Of a stretch of DNA of 59,176 nt, positions 1 through 8,242 are shown one piece after another. Positions within the stretch are counted from its first letter, which is position 1; every line of letters starts with the position of its first letter. Under the pieces are notes generated by a model that had not been told where the DNA came from, made no database searches, and saw only the letters and a program-made list of their open reading frames with translations. The position numbers and the translations under genes were made by a program. The stretch covers positions 1-59,176 of the forward strand of contig JBBRGA010000002.1 in the NCBI GenBank assembly GCA_038241115.1, read 5' to 3'. Source of the DNA: JANYJJ01 sp038241115 (lineage in GTDB: Bacteria > Pseudomonadota > Gammaproteobacteria > Burkholderiales > Burkholderiaceae_C).

Positions 1-241
1 GTCGGCAGACCGCAAGAAGAAGCTGTCAGTCGAAGGGCATACCGACGAGCGCGGCGGCCGCGAGTACAACTTGGCGCTTGGCCAAAAGCGCGCCGAGTCG
101 GTCGCGAAAGCGCTGACCTTGTTGGGCGTGACAGACGCGCAAGTCGAAGCCGTGAGCTTTGGCAAAGAGCGTCCCGCCGTCAGTGGCTCCGATGAAGTTG
201 CTTTCGCCAAGAACCGCCGTGTTGAATTGAACAACCGTTGA
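1..241 (+). CDS. pal: Peptidoglycan-associated lipoprotein Pal, 3' end only
   Basis: Partial gene: the reading frame is open from base 2 and ends at TGA 239-241, leaving about 79 residues of the OmpA-like C-terminal domain. The peptidoglycan-binding core is visible as EGHTDERG followed by YNLALGQKRAE, the usual OmpA_C/Pal signature, and the end VELNNR is typical of Pal. Pal is an outer-membrane lipoprotein that binds peptidoglycan and works with TolQRAB in envelope constriction at division. The N-terminus, lipobox and probably tolB lie left of the window. The stop overlaps the first possible start of cpoB, as in a standard pal-cpoB pair. tolQRA is not adjacent here; it lies near 24.5-26.6 kb on the other strand. 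Confidence 0.93.
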   Translation, partial: SADRKKKLSVEGHTDERGGREYNLALGQKRAESVAKALTLLGVTDAQVEAVSFGKERPAVSGSDEVAFAKNRRVELNNR

Positions 242-1059
242 TGGTCGGCAGCACGATCACCATGATTCGGTTTATTGCACGCCGCTTGCCCGTTGCGGCG
301 ATTACCGCAGCGCTGGGGTTTTGCTTGCTGGCAAACCCTGCGCGGGCCGGATTGTTCGACGATGACGAGGCGCGCAAAGCCATTTTGGATTTGCGCCAAA
401 AACTCGAGCAAAGCAACGAGGCGCAGCGCGCGCGCCAGGCCGAGTTGAACGCGCAATTGCTCGAGCAGATTGCGCAGGTCAAACGCAGCTTGCTCGACCT
501 CAATAGCCAGCTCGAGGCGCTGCGGTCTGACAACGCCAAACTGCGCGGTCAAAACGAAACACTGGGCCGCGACGTGGCCGAACTGCAGCGCAAACAAAAG
601 GACGTGCTGCAAGGCGTGGACGAACGCGTGCGCAAATTAGAGCCACAAAAAGTGAGTGTTGACGGCAAAGAATTTTTGGCCGACGCCGAGGAAAAACGCC
701 TCTACGAAGAAGCCATGGGCCCGATGCGCAAAGGCGAATTCAGCGCTGCGGCAAGCGCTTTGGCCGCTTTTCAAAGGCGCTACCCTGGCAGCGGCTACAT
801 CGACTCTGTGCTGTTTTGGTTGGGCAATGCGCAATACGGCAAGCGCGAATTCAAAGAAGCGATCACGTCATTCCGCACCATGGTGAGCAACGCGCCGGAG
901 CATCCACGAGCGGCCGAGGCGCTGCTGTCGGTGGTGAATTGTCAGATTGAGTTGAAAGACAACAAGGCTGCCAAGCGCACGGTGGACGAACTGGTCAAGG
1001 CTTACCCAGCTTCGGAGGCAGCGCAGGCTGGCAAAGAGCGGGCGGTGGGTTTGAAGTGA
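238..1059 (+). CDS. cpoB: Cell division coordinator CpoB (YbgF), periplasmic TPR protein
   Basis: 273 residues from ATG 238, which overlaps the pal stop; a second ATG at 262 would give a more conventional signal peptide and cannot be excluded. The N-terminus has a basic region, a hydrophobic core and an ARA-G cleavage site near residue 38. A heptad-rich segment rich in Gln, Glu and Leu (about residues 45-135) is the trimerising coiled coil of this family. The C-terminal half has TPR-like repeats, with paired motifs around YPGSGYIDSVLFWLGNAQY and HPRAAEALLSVVNCQ. CpoB acts in the periplasm, linking the Tol-Pal machine to PBP1B-dependent septal peptidoglycan synthesis. Position after pal and domain order make the call firm. 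Confidence 0.92.
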   Translation: MMVGSTITMIRFIARRLPVAAITAALGFCLLANPARAGLFDDDEARKAILDLRQKLEQSNEAQRARQAELNAQLLEQIAQVKRSLLDLNSQLEALRSDNAKLRGQNETLGRDVAELQRKQKDVLQGVDERVRKLEPQKVSVDGKEFLADAEEKRLYEEAMGPMRKGEFSAAASALAAFQRRYPGSGYIDSVLFWLGNAQYGKREFKEAITSFRTMVSNAPEHPRAAEALLSVVNCQIELKDNKAAKRTVDELVKAYPASEAAQAGKERAVGLK

Positions 1060-1113
1060 CCCGTTGATCCGACCCATTGATCCGAGCCGTTAATGCAATA
1101 TTGAAGAGAATTC

Positions 1114-2019
1114 GTGGGTATGACTGACGTCGATTTAGAGCGCCGGTTTGGCGGCTTGCGCAGGCTTTATGGCGACGCGGGCTATGCCCGAATCCGCGCG
1201 GCGCATGTGGCGGTGATCGGTTTGGGCGGCGTGGGTTCCTGGGCGGTCGAGGCGCTTGCGCGCAGCGGTGTTGCCGAACTCAGCCTGATCGATCTGGACC
1301 ATGTCTCAGAGTCCAACATCAACCGCCAAGTGCAGGCCTTGGGCGCAACCGTGGGGCAGTCGAAGGCGCAGGCGCTGAGCGAACGGATCGCCGACATTCA
1401 CCCAGGCTGTGCGGTGAATGTGGTGGAAGAGTTTGCAGACGCCAGCAACTGGCCGGCGCTATTGAGGTTGCCCGTTTCAGTGGTCATTGATGCCTGCGAT
1501 CAAGTGCGAGCCAAGGCGGTGCTGGCTGCGTGGGCAGTTGCCAACAACACGCCTTTGGTGAGCGTGGGCGCAGCAGGGGGAAAACAGCGTGCGCAGGCAG
1601 TTGAGGTCGCCGACTTGGCCGATGTGACCCACGACCCCTTGCTCGCGTCGCTGCGTCAGCGCTTGCGACAGCACCACGACGCACCGCGAAAAGGGCCTAT
1701 GGGTGTGCGCTGTGTCTTTTCGCGAGAGCCGGTCGCAGCGCCTATTCCACAGGACGAGCAGCTTGAACTCGGTGCGGCGACAGCTGCAACTGGACCTGCT
1801 ATGGCAACAGCAACAGCAACAGCAACAGCGACGGCGACTGCTGCTGTGACAGCTGCGCCGGCGGACGGTACGTTGAATTGCCATGGCTACGGCTCGACGG
1901 TCAGCGTCACGGCCACTTTTGGCATGGTGGCTGCCGGCGAGGTGTTGTCTTTCTTGGCGCACGGCGCCAAAGAACACGCGTTGCAGCGGCACGCGGTCTT
2001 CTCAAAAACGCAGATATAA
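1114..2019 (+). CDS. tcdA: tRNA threonylcarbamoyladenosine dehydratase TcdA (CsdL)
   Basis: E1/ThiF-fold enzyme that dehydrates t6A37 in ANN-decoding tRNAs to cyclic ct6A. The nucleotide-binding loop GLGGVGSW is at residues 36-43, followed by LIDLDHVSESNINRQ, the Asp and Asn/Arg signature of E1-like enzymes. The C-terminal end YGSTVSVTATFG also fits the family. The start is GTG 1114 or ATG 1120; a GAAGAG element about 5-11 nt upstream serves either. At 301 residues it is longer than the E. coli protein (about 268). The surplus is a low-complexity Ala-Thr stretch near residues 225-250, encoded partly by a hexanucleotide repeat (1804-1827). The stop codon lies inside the -10 box of the downstream tRNA gene. 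Confidence 0.9.
   Translation: MGMTDVDLERRFGGLRRLYGDAGYARIRAAHVAVIGLGGVGSWAVEALARSGVAELSLIDLDHVSESNINRQVQALGATVGQSKAQALSERIADIHPGCAVNVVEEFADASNWPALLRLPVSVVIDACDQVRAKAVLAAWAVANNTPLVSVGAAGGKQRAQAVEVADLADVTHDPLLASLRQRLRQHHDAPRKGPMGVRCVFSREPVAAPIPQDEQLELGAATAATGPAMATATATATATATAAVTAAPADGTLNCHGYGSTVSVTATFGMVAAGEVLSFLAHGAKEHALQRHAVFSKTQI
1804..1839 (+). repeat. (GCAACA)n hexanucleotide microsatellite inside tcdA
   Basis: Four perfect consecutive GCAACA units occupy 1804-1827, followed by two degenerate units (GCGACG, GCGACT) to 1839. Each unit encodes Ala-Thr, so a unit gain or loss keeps the frame. The repeat falls in a variable loop before the conserved YGSTVSVTATFG block. Confidence 0.9.
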
Positions 2020-2020
2020 T
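2015..2020 (+). promoter_or_regulatory. -10 box of the tRNA-Lys gene
   Basis: A perfect TATAAT ends 14 nt before the mature tRNA 5' end and contains the tcdA stop codon TAA (2017-2019). No good -35 match is seen 16-18 nt upstream. The predicted start of transcription near 2027 gives a very short tRNA leader. Confidence 0.6.
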
Positions 2021-2034
2021 CATGGGCTTGGCAA

Positions 2035-2110
2035 GGGTTGTTAGCTCAGTTGGTAGAGCAGCGGACTTTTAATCCGTAGGTCGTGGGTTCGAGCCCCGCA
2101 CAACCCACCA
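2035..2110 (+). tRNA. tRNA-Lys (anticodon TTT)
   Basis: 76-nt cloverleaf. Acceptor arms GGGTTGT (2035-2041) and ACAACCC (2100-2106) pair fully, followed by discriminator A and encoded CCA (2108-2110). The D arm contains AGCTCAGTTGGTAGAGC and the T arm GGTTCGAGCCCC. The anticodon loop CTTTTAA places TTT at 2068-2070, reading lysine codons AAA and AAG. It lies between its own -10 box and a hairpin terminator, so it is probably a single-gene unit. Confidence 0.97.
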
Positions 2111-2134
2111 AATATTTGGTTCTGAGAGTCACTG

Positions 2135-2166
2135 GGGCTTAGCGAGAATTCGTTAAGCCCTTTTTG
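2135..2166 (+). terminator. Rho-independent terminator after tRNA-Lys
   Basis: GGGCTTA (2135-2141) pairs with TAAGCCC (2154-2160), closing a 12-nt loop that can pair weakly inside, followed by TTTTTG. Position and T-run fit termination of the tRNA transcript before the next gene at 2208. Confidence 0.75.
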
Positions 2167-2207
2167 TTTTTTGGCTTGCGCCCGCACTCAAACCCCTCGC
2201 CACGTCT

Positions 2208-3386
2208 ATGAATCCAGCTCCAGACTTCACAGGTGCGCATGCGGTTTTGCAATCTGCGGTCGACGCGCAGTTGCTGCCCGGTGTCTGTGCCACCGTGTGG
2301 CGCGAAGGTGCCGTCGTTGCTGATTTCTGTACTGGCTACGCTGACATCGAGCGCGGCGAGTTGCTGCGCCGTGATCACATCCACCGCGCTTTTTCCAATA
2401 CCAAGTTGCTGACGTCGGTGTTGGTGCTGCAACTGGTGGATCAAGGTCGCTTCGGTTTGGACGACGCCATAAAAACCTGGCTCCCGGCCATGGGCCAGCT
2501 GCGTGTGCTTCGCAGCGGTGCCACGCATCTCATTGACACAGAGCCATTGCAAAGCGACATCACGATTCGACAGTTGCTCAGCCACCAAGCCGGTTTCAGC
2601 CACGGCGTGTTCGATCCGGGCACAGTCATCTTCAATGGCTACCACGCGGCCGGCGTTCGGCACTCTGACGCAAAGTTGGACGATTTGATTGGGCGCTTGG
2701 CAACCTTGCCCTTGATGCATCAGCCTGGCCGTGCGTGGGAGTACTCCATGGCGCCTGATGTGCTGGCTCGCTTGATAGAAATCGTCACCGGATTGACGTT
2801 TGCCGATGCGCTGCAAACCTGCTTGCTTACCCCCTTGGGAATGGTAGACACCGCGTTCGTGCTTCGCGCCGATCAGGCGCCAAGACTGGCCACGCTCTAC
2901 GGCGGCGACCGCCTCAACCCCACACTCCCAGGCTTGACTCGGCTAGACGACGTGCCGTGGCCGCAAGCGCACCTGCGGGCAGTGCCGCGCGAGGGCGGCT
3001 CCAGTGGCCTGTGCACGACGCAAGCGGACATGATGGCTTTGCTCAATGGCCTGCTGCCCGGCCAGGCGGCCCTGTTGTCACCCAGCAGCTTGTCTGAGCT
3101 TTTGCGCGATCAATTGCCGCCCGCACGCAGCGTGCAATTCGCTCTCACTGGCCCGATGCCTGATTTCGGATTCGGCCTGGGCGGTGCCATCACTCGCCGC
3201 GCCCCGAAATCGCAAAGCAATCTTTCCGTGGGTGAGCTTCAGTGGGGCGGCTTGGCTGGCACGCACTGGTGGGTTTCGCCTTCCAGCGGCTGTGTGGGTG
3301 TGCTGATGACGCAGCGCCACTTCGGGTTTTGGAACCCGTTTTGGTTTGACTACAAACAGAAGGTCTACAAGACGCTCAGCGCGTGA
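2208..3386 (+). CDS. Serine beta-lactamase-fold hydrolase/esterase (class C family)
   Basis: 392 residues of the beta-lactamase/EstB/penicillin-binding fold. The nucleophile motif SxxK is SNTK at residues 63-66 and the second catalytic motif is YSM at 179-181. There is no convincing export signal, so it is probably cytoplasmic. With YSM rather than the YxN of true AmpC, an esterase or transesterase role is as likely as beta-lactam hydrolysis; calling it resistance would be unjustified. No Shine-Dalgarno sequence is obvious before ATG 2208. It stands alone between the tRNA terminator and argF, which is transcribed toward it. Confidence 0.82.
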   Translation: MNPAPDFTGAHAVLQSAVDAQLLPGVCATVWREGAVVADFCTGYADIERGELLRRDHIHRAFSNTKLLTSVLVLQLVDQGRFGLDDAIKTWLPAMGQLRVLRSGATHLIDTEPLQSDITIRQLLSHQAGFSHGVFDPGTVIFNGYHAAGVRHSDAKLDDLIGRLATLPLMHQPGRAWEYSMAPDVLARLIEIVTGLTFADALQTCLLTPLGMVDTAFVLRADQAPRLATLYGGDRLNPTLPGLTRLDDVPWPQAHLRAVPREGGSSGLCTTQADMMALLNGLLPGQAALLSPSSLSELLRDQLPPARSVQFALTGPMPDFGFGLGGAITRRAPKSQSNLSVGELQWGGLAGTHWWVSPSSGCVGVLMTQRHFGFWNPFWFDYKQKVYKTLSA

Positions 3387-3434
3387 GGTTCAGCCTCGTA
3401 AATGCCGCGGTGAAGCGCGCTTTCGAGTTCGGTT

Positions 3435-4367
3435 TCAGCCGATGCGGCCCAAAAGCAAATATTCCATCAAGGCTTTTTGAACGTGCAGTCGGTTTTCAGC
3501 CTCTTCCCACACCACCGATTGAGGGCCGTCTATCACTTCGGCGGTGACCTCCTCGCCTCGGTGCGCCGGCAGGCAGTGCATGAACAGCGCGTCGCTCTGG
3601 GCTGAAGCCATCATTTCTTCATCAACGCACCAGTCAGCAAAAGCGAGTCTGCGTTTTTCGTTTTCGGCCTCATAGCCCATGCTGGTCCATACGTCGGTGG
3701 TTACCAAGTGCGCACCGCGGCAAGCGTCAAGCGGGTGTCGAAAAATCTTCACGCAATTCGTATTCGTCACACCCGCCACTTTGGCATCGATCTCGTAACC
3801 GCTTGGGGTGCTCACGTGCAAAGTGAAGCCCAAAATATCAGCCGCCTGCAGCCAAGTGTTGGCCATGTTGTTGCCGTCGCCCACCCAGGCCACCACCTTG
3901 CCCGCGATGGGCCCGCGTTGTTCAATGAAAGTAAATATATCGGCCAAGATCTGGCAGGGATGGTTCTCGTTCGTCAGCCCGTTGATGACCGGCACGCGTG
4001 AGTGCGCAGCAAACGCATCGAGCTTGGTTTGCTCGTAGGTGCGGATCATCACCAAGTCGACCATGCGGCTGATGACGCGCGCGCTGTCTTCAATCGGCTC
4101 GGCTCTGCCCATTTGACTGTCGCCGGTCGTCAGGTTGACCACCGATCCGCCCATTTGGTACATGCCCGCCTCGAAGCTCACGCGTGTTCTTGTGCTGGCT
4201 TTCTCAAAAATCATGGCCAGCGTGCGATCCACCAGCGGCGTGTACTTTTCGTAGTTTTTAAAGCGCTGCTTGATGTTGCGCGCACGTTCGAAAAGATAGG
4301 CGTATTCCTCGGCACGGAAGTCTTTGAACTGCGTGAAGTGCTTCATCAATTTGTGGCCGGGTTTCAT
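3435..4367 (-). CDS. argF: Ornithine carbamoyltransferase
   Basis: Transfers the carbamoyl group to ornithine to give citrulline in arginine biosynthesis (cytoplasm). The carbamoyl-phosphate motif STRTR is at residues 58-62, HPCQ at 136-139 and the ornithine-binding MHCLP at 263-267. The 310-residue length is normal. An internal ATG (residue 8, giving MKHFTQFKDF) matches the family N-terminus about as well as the first ATG, so the start is uncertain by 21 nt. It follows argD with a 38-nt gap on the same strand, so the two probably share a transcript. Confidence 0.95.
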   Translation of the reverse strand: MKPGHKLMKHFTQFKDFRAEEYAYLFERARNIKQRFKNYEKYTPLVDRTLAMIFEKASTRTRVSFEAGMYQMGGSVVNLTTGDSQMGRAEPIEDSARVISRMVDLVMIRTYEQTKLDAFAAHSRVPVINGLTNENHPCQILADIFTFIEQRGPIAGKVVAWVGDGNNMANTWLQAADILGFTLHVSTPSGYEIDAKVAGVTNTNCVKIFRHPLDACRGAHLVTTDVWTSMGYEAENEKRRLAFADWCVDEEMMASAQSDALFMHCLPAHRGEEVTAEVIDGPQSVVWEEAENRLHVQKALMEYLLLGRIG

Positions 4368-4405
4368 CGTTCGGCTTTTACGGATTCAAACTCATGGTTT
4401 GCGAT

Positions 4406-5629
4406 TCACGAAATTAAAGCAGGCGGCGCCGCCAAAAAATCCTTGATGAGGGGGCACAGGATCATCACCATCTGCTCGGCTTCTGCCGCGGTCAATATCA
4501 GCGGTGGCACCAGGCGAATCACACGATCTGCCGTCACGCTAATGAGCAAACCCGCATTGGCTGCGCGACTTAGCAACTCACCACAGGGTCGGTTCAACTC
4601 GATGCCCACCATCAACCCTAAGCCGCGAATTTCATTCACGCCCGCGACGCCTGCCAACTCGCGGCTCAGTGCCGCCAGTAGTGCCGCACCAGTGGTTGCG
4701 GCGTTTTCCATCACCAAGTCTTCTTCCATGATGCGCAGCGTCTCGATACCCGCGCGCATGGCCAACTGGTTACCGCCAAATGTGGTGCCGTGATTGCCCG
4801 GTTTGAGTACCTGGGACGCCCTTGGTCCGCATACCACCGCACCGATCGGTACCCCCGAACCCAAGCCCTTGGCAAGCGGCATCACGTCGGGCTGAATGCC
4901 GGCCCACTGATGCGCAAACCACTTGCCCGTGCGGCCGATACCGCACTGAACTTCGTCCAGCATCAACAGCCAGTCGTGCTCGTCGCATATGCGGCGTATT
5001 GCTTGCAGATATTCTGCGTTTGCCGGGTTCACCCCACCTTCGCCCTGAATCACTTCCAAGAACACCGCCACCACGTTGGGGTGTGTTTGCGCCACCTCTT
5101 CTATGGCGGGCACGTCGTTCAAGGGCACGCGCACGAAGCCGGACACCAATGGGCCAAAACCCTCATGAATTTTTGGGTTGCCTGTGGCCGAGAGCGTGGC
5201 GATAGACCTGCCGTGAAACGCCTTCTCGTAGACGATGACTTCAGGAAAATCAATGCCTTTATCGTGTCCGAACTTGCGAGCAATCTTCAGCGCTGCTTCG
5301 TTGGCTTCCAGGCCGCTGTTGCAAAAGAAAGCATTGGTCAATCCCGACAGTTCGCAAAGCTTGGCTGCCAATTGCTCTTGCATCGGCGCAGCGTAGTAGT
5401 TCGACGTATGGATCAACCTGCCAATCTGTTCTTGCAGTGCTGGTACCAACTTGGGATGAGCATGTCCCAAGGTGTTGACCGCAATGCCTCCCAAGCCGTC
5501 GAGGTATTTTTTACCCTCGGTATCCCACACCCAGCAACCTCTGCCATGCGACATCGCCATCGGCAGACGGCCGTAGGTTGTCATGACGTGCGGTTCTGTG
5601 TTGGCAGGGATTTTTTCCGGGGCATTCAT
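4406..5629 (-). CDS. argD: Acetylornithine aminotransferase
   Basis: PLP enzyme, class III aminotransferase; converts N-acetylglutamate semialdehyde to N-acetylornithine (and may serve the lysine pathway). 407 residues. The cofactor lysine is K254 in LAKGLGSGVPIGA, preceded by the LMLDEVQCGIGRTG block (about 221-235) with the PLP-binding Asp. A clear AGGAG lies 6-7 nt before the ATG. First gene of a probable argD-argF operon, divergent from the DUF3579 gene. The upstream region carries a small inverted repeat near the presumed transcription start. Confidence 0.94.
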   Translation of the reverse strand: MNAPEKIPANTEPHVMTTYGRLPMAMSHGRGCWVWDTEGKKYLDGLGGIAVNTLGHAHPKLVPALQEQIGRLIHTSNYYAAPMQEQLAAKLCELSGLTNAFFCNSGLEANEAALKIARKFGHDKGIDFPEVIVYEKAFHGRSIATLSATGNPKIHEGFGPLVSGFVRVPLNDVPAIEEVAQTHPNVVAVFLEVIQGEGGVNPANAEYLQAIRRICDEHDWLLMLDEVQCGIGRTGKWFAHQWAGIQPDVMPLAKGLGSGVPIGAVVCGPRASQVLKPGNHGTTFGGNQLAMRAGIETLRIMEEDLVMENAATTGAALLAALSRELAGVAGVNEIRGLGLMVGIELNRPCGELLSRAANAGLLISVTADRVIRLVPPLILTAAEAEQMVMILCPLIKDFLAAPPALIS

Positions 5630-5673
5630 GGGGTGGCTCCTGCATCAATCAATAAAAAAGCACGCGAAAAAAA

Positions 5674-5696
5674 TAGCGCGCACGCGCTAAATTCTA
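5674..5696 (-). promoter_or_regulatory. Possible argD promoter with overlapping inverted repeat
   Basis: On the minus strand a TAGAAT -10-like hexamer (5691-5696) is followed by an inverted repeat, TAGCGCG-CA-CGCGCTA (5674-5689), which would cover the start of transcription. The -35 region is weak. The repeat could be an operator; it does not resemble an ArgR box that I can recognise. Confidence 0.35.
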
Positions 5697-5841
5697 AAGC
5701 TCGGCTCCAAGTGACGAGAACCTAGAAGCTTATGGACTTCGACCTTGCGCCGTTGTGCTGCACAGCAGCAGAGCGACGACGCAGAGGCAGCACAATACTA
5801 GGGTCAACCCGAAGTTCGACTTCCTCTCCTTGCTCCGACGA

Positions 5842-6165
5842 ATGAAGTTTCCTCAACCTCGCGAACTGTTCATTCAAGGCGTTACTGCCAATGGCAAGCC
5901 ATTCAGGCCCAGCGATTGGGCCGAACGTTTGGCCGGAGCTATGTCTTGCTTTCGCCCCGAAGGCTCTGTCGGTGGTATTTCCGCGTTCATCGGCTACTCG
6001 CCTTACTGCGTACCGCGTCAGATCGACGGCGTCAAATGCGTGATCGTGAATGAAAAGCTTCGCGAACTGGAACCAATGGCATGGGACTTTGTGATGAACT
6101 TTGCGCGTGACAACCATCTGCAAGTCACCGAAGCCTGCTGGCTTCCAGAATCTCCGAAGTCATAA
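5842..6165 (+). CDS. DUF3579 domain protein
   Basis: 107 residues from ATG 5842; the frame is open farther upstream but the conserved part starts at ELFIQGVTANGKPFRPSDWAERLAG. The MSCFRPEG and AWDFVMNFARDN blocks are typical of this small betaproteobacterial family, whose function is unknown to me. It is soluble, without signal or membrane segment. No Shine-Dalgarno sequence is evident. It is divergent from argD and convergent with rpsT, sharing a bidirectional terminator with the latter. Association with arginine genes and rpsT is positional only. Confidence 0.82.
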   Translation: MKFPQPRELFIQGVTANGKPFRPSDWAERLAGAMSCFRPEGSVGGISAFIGYSPYCVPRQIDGVKCVIVNEKLRELEPMAWDFVMNFARDNHLQVTEACWLPESPKS

Positions 6166-6194
6166 AAAAAGCCCGCTTGCTAGCGGGCTTTTTT
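6164..6194. terminator. Bidirectional terminator between the DUF3579 gene and rpsT
   Basis: GCCCGCT (6171-6177), loop TGCT, AGCGGGC (6182-6188), with TTTTTT on the right and AAAAAAA on the left. It can stop transcription from both convergent genes. Confidence 0.92.
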
Positions 6195-6209
6195 ACTTGC
6201 AGACCTTGT

Positions 6210-6521
6210 TCAGGCTGAAATTGCAACTGGTGCGAGGCCTTTGATCTTGGCCGACAGACGGCTCTTGTGACGTGCGGCCTTGTTTTTGTGAAACAAGCCT
6301 TTGTCTGCTACTGAATCAATCACGCTTTGGGCTGTGGCGAACAATTCGGCAGCTTTGGCCTTATCGCCAGTCAAAACGGCCTTTTGAACGTTCTTGACCA
6401 CCGTGCGGAACTTCGACCGAAGCGCGGTGTTTGCGGCGTTCAGTTTCACGTCTTGGCGCACTCGCTTGAGGCCCGAGGCGATGCGAACTGTTTTTTTCTT
6501 GGCTTTTGCGGATGTGGCCAT
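6210..6521 (-). CDS. rpsT: 30S ribosomal protein S20
   Basis: 103 residues, strongly basic, with the S20 signature HKNKAARHKSRLSAKI near the C-terminus. It binds 16S rRNA in the body of the small subunit. The C-terminal tail (GLAPVAISA) is slightly longer than in E. coli. It is monocistronic: its own promoter lies at 6556-6583 and a hairpin terminator follows. No clear Shine-Dalgarno sequence precedes ATG, in keeping with weak initiation known for rpsT in other bacteria. Confidence 0.97.
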   Translation of the reverse strand: MATSAKAKKKTVRIASGLKRVRQDVKLNAANTALRSKFRTVVKNVQKAVLTGDKAKAAELFATAQSVIDSVADKGLFHKNKAARHKSRLSAKIKGLAPVAISA

Positions 6522-6555
6522 GCTGTTATTTGGTTGGGGTTGAGCGAAGCCCGTG

Positions 6556-6583
6556 ATTATAACAGTCTGTCCTGAGTTGCCAA
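6556..6583 (-). promoter_or_regulatory. Sigma-70 promoter of rpsT
   Basis: On the minus strand TTGGCA (6578-6583), a 16-nt spacer and a perfect TATAAT (6556-6561) precede rpsT, giving a leader of about 30 nt. Confidence 0.72.
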
Positions 6584-6676
6584 TTGCTCCCTACTTGCTT
6601 AGGCAAAGCCGCCTCTATACTTTTGGGGCCACTGGTGCCATGCGTGCGAATCACGCGGTCGATCACACTTCGCTTC

Positions 6677-8233
6677 ATGAACCTGCTTCGAGCCGCATCC
6701 ACTGTCTCTTTGCTTACTCTGGTCTCGCGCATTTCGGGCTTAGCCCGCGACGTGGTGGTGGCTCAAGCCTTCGGTGCCGGCGCCTGGATGGACGCGTTCA
6801 ACGTTGCGTTTCGAATCCCTAACTTCTTGCGCCGCTTGTTCGGGGAAGGGGCTTTCGCTCAGGCTTTTGTGCCGCTCTTGTCAGAAACCAGAGCCAGAGA
6901 CGGCGATGCGCCTACCTACGACTTGATCGACGCAGTGGCCACCATTTTGTTCTGGGTATTGGTGCTGACTTGCATCGCTGGCGTCTTGGCGGCGCCCGCT
7001 GTGGTTTGGCTGATGGCGTCGGGTTTGCAACAATTTGACGGCGCGGTGATGCTGACTCGCCTGATGTTTCCTTATATCGGCCTGATTTCGCTGGTGTCTT
7101 TGTCAGCGGGCATATTGAATACTTGGAAGCGCTTTGTGGTTCCAGCAGCCACGCCAGTGCTACTTAATCTTGGGACCATTGCCGCGGCCGTTTTTCTAGG
7201 ACCGCAATTCAAGATCTGGGGCATTGAGCCGATGTACGCGCAAGCCGTGGGGGTGATGTTGGGCGGCGTGCTTCAACTCGCCATTCAGATTCCGGCGCTC
7301 AAGAAAATCGGCGCGTTGCCGTCTATTTCGGTGCTGCCCAGTGCAATCAAAAAGGCTTGGTCGCACCCAGGGGTGGGCCGCGTGTTGCGGCAAATGGCGC
7401 CGGCTTTGGTGGGTGTGTCGGTCGCGCAGATATCGGTGCTCATCAACACCCAAATTGCGTCTCACCAAGGGGTGGGCGCGGTGTCGTGGCTTGATTGGGC
7501 CAGCCGCTTGATGGAGTTCCCCACGGGCTTGTTGGGTGTGGCTTTGGGTGTGGTGCTGATCCCTCAACTGTCGGCCGCCAATGGACGCAAAGACGCGGCG
7601 GCCTATTCCGGCCTGCTCGACTGGGGCTTGCGCTTGGTGCTTCTGTTGGCGCTGCCGTGCTGTGTTGCTTTGGTGGTGTTCCCGCAGGCCTTGGTGGCGG
7701 TGTTGTTTCAACGCGGAGCGTTCACTGCCTCCGACGTGGCACAAACATCGTCCGCCTTGATTGGCTACGGCGCAGGCCTGATGGGGTTGATCGGCGTCAA
7801 GGTGTTGGCGCCTGGCTTTTATGCGCGGCAAGACACGCGCACGCCTGTGAAGATTGCCATTTTCGTGCTGGTAATGACGCAGCTCCTTAATTTGCTTTTT
7901 GTGCCTTTTTTAGGCCACGTCGGGCTGGCGCTCTCGATCAGCGTGGGCGCGGTCATTAACGCGCTTTGGCTGTTGATCGGCCTGCGCCGCGCGGGCGCTT
8001 ACCAACCCGAACCGGGCTGGGGACTGTTTTCTTTGAAGGTGGTGGTGGCCACCAGCTTGCTGGGTGCCATGCTTTTTTGGGGCCAACGCACCATCAATTG
8101 GGTAGGCTTGGTTGATCAGCAGGCGCAGCGCGTCGGCTGGTTGATGCTCTGTTTGGGCGGTGCCGCGCTGGTCTACTTCGCGACCCTCAGGATCTGCGGC
8201 ATCCGTCTGCGCCAATTCACTCGGCGCAGCTAA
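6677..8233 (+). CDS. murJ: Lipid II flippase MurJ
   Basis: MOP-superfamily integral membrane protein that moves lipid II across the inner membrane for peptidoglycan synthesis. The protein should start at ATG 6677 (MNLLRAASTVSLLTLVSRISGLARDVVVA), matching the family; the open frame reaches back to 6584 but those residues are not MurJ-like. 518 residues with about 14 hydrophobic segments. The NFLRRLFGEGAFAQAFVP block near residue 50 is diagnostic. It is transcribed divergently from rpsT and is followed after 9 nt by the SirB1-like gene. Confidence 0.95.
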   Translation: MNLLRAASTVSLLTLVSRISGLARDVVVAQAFGAGAWMDAFNVAFRIPNFLRRLFGEGAFAQAFVPLLSETRARDGDAPTYDLIDAVATILFWVLVLTCIAGVLAAPAVVWLMASGLQQFDGAVMLTRLMFPYIGLISLVSLSAGILNTWKRFVVPAATPVLLNLGTIAAAVFLGPQFKIWGIEPMYAQAVGVMLGGVLQLAIQIPALKKIGALPSISVLPSAIKKAWSHPGVGRVLRQMAPALVGVSVAQISVLINTQIASHQGVGAVSWLDWASRLMEFPTGLLGVALGVVLIPQLSAANGRKDAAAYSGLLDWGLRLVLLLALPCCVALVVFPQALVAVLFQRGAFTASDVAQTSSALIGYGAGLMGLIGVKVLAPGFYARQDTRTPVKIAIFVLVMTQLLNLLFVPFLGHVGLALSISVGAVINALWLLIGLRRAGAYQPEPGWGLFSLKVVVATSLLGAMLFWGQRTINWVGLVDQQAQRVGWLMLCLGGAALVYFATLRICGIRLRQFTRRS

Positions 8234-8242
8234 ACTTCAGCG

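Noticed and set aside
2208..3386. Antibiotic-resistance beta-lactamase
   Set aside because: SxxK fold is present, but YSM rather than YxN and the lack of an export signal make an esterase-like role as likely; no resistance claim is justified.
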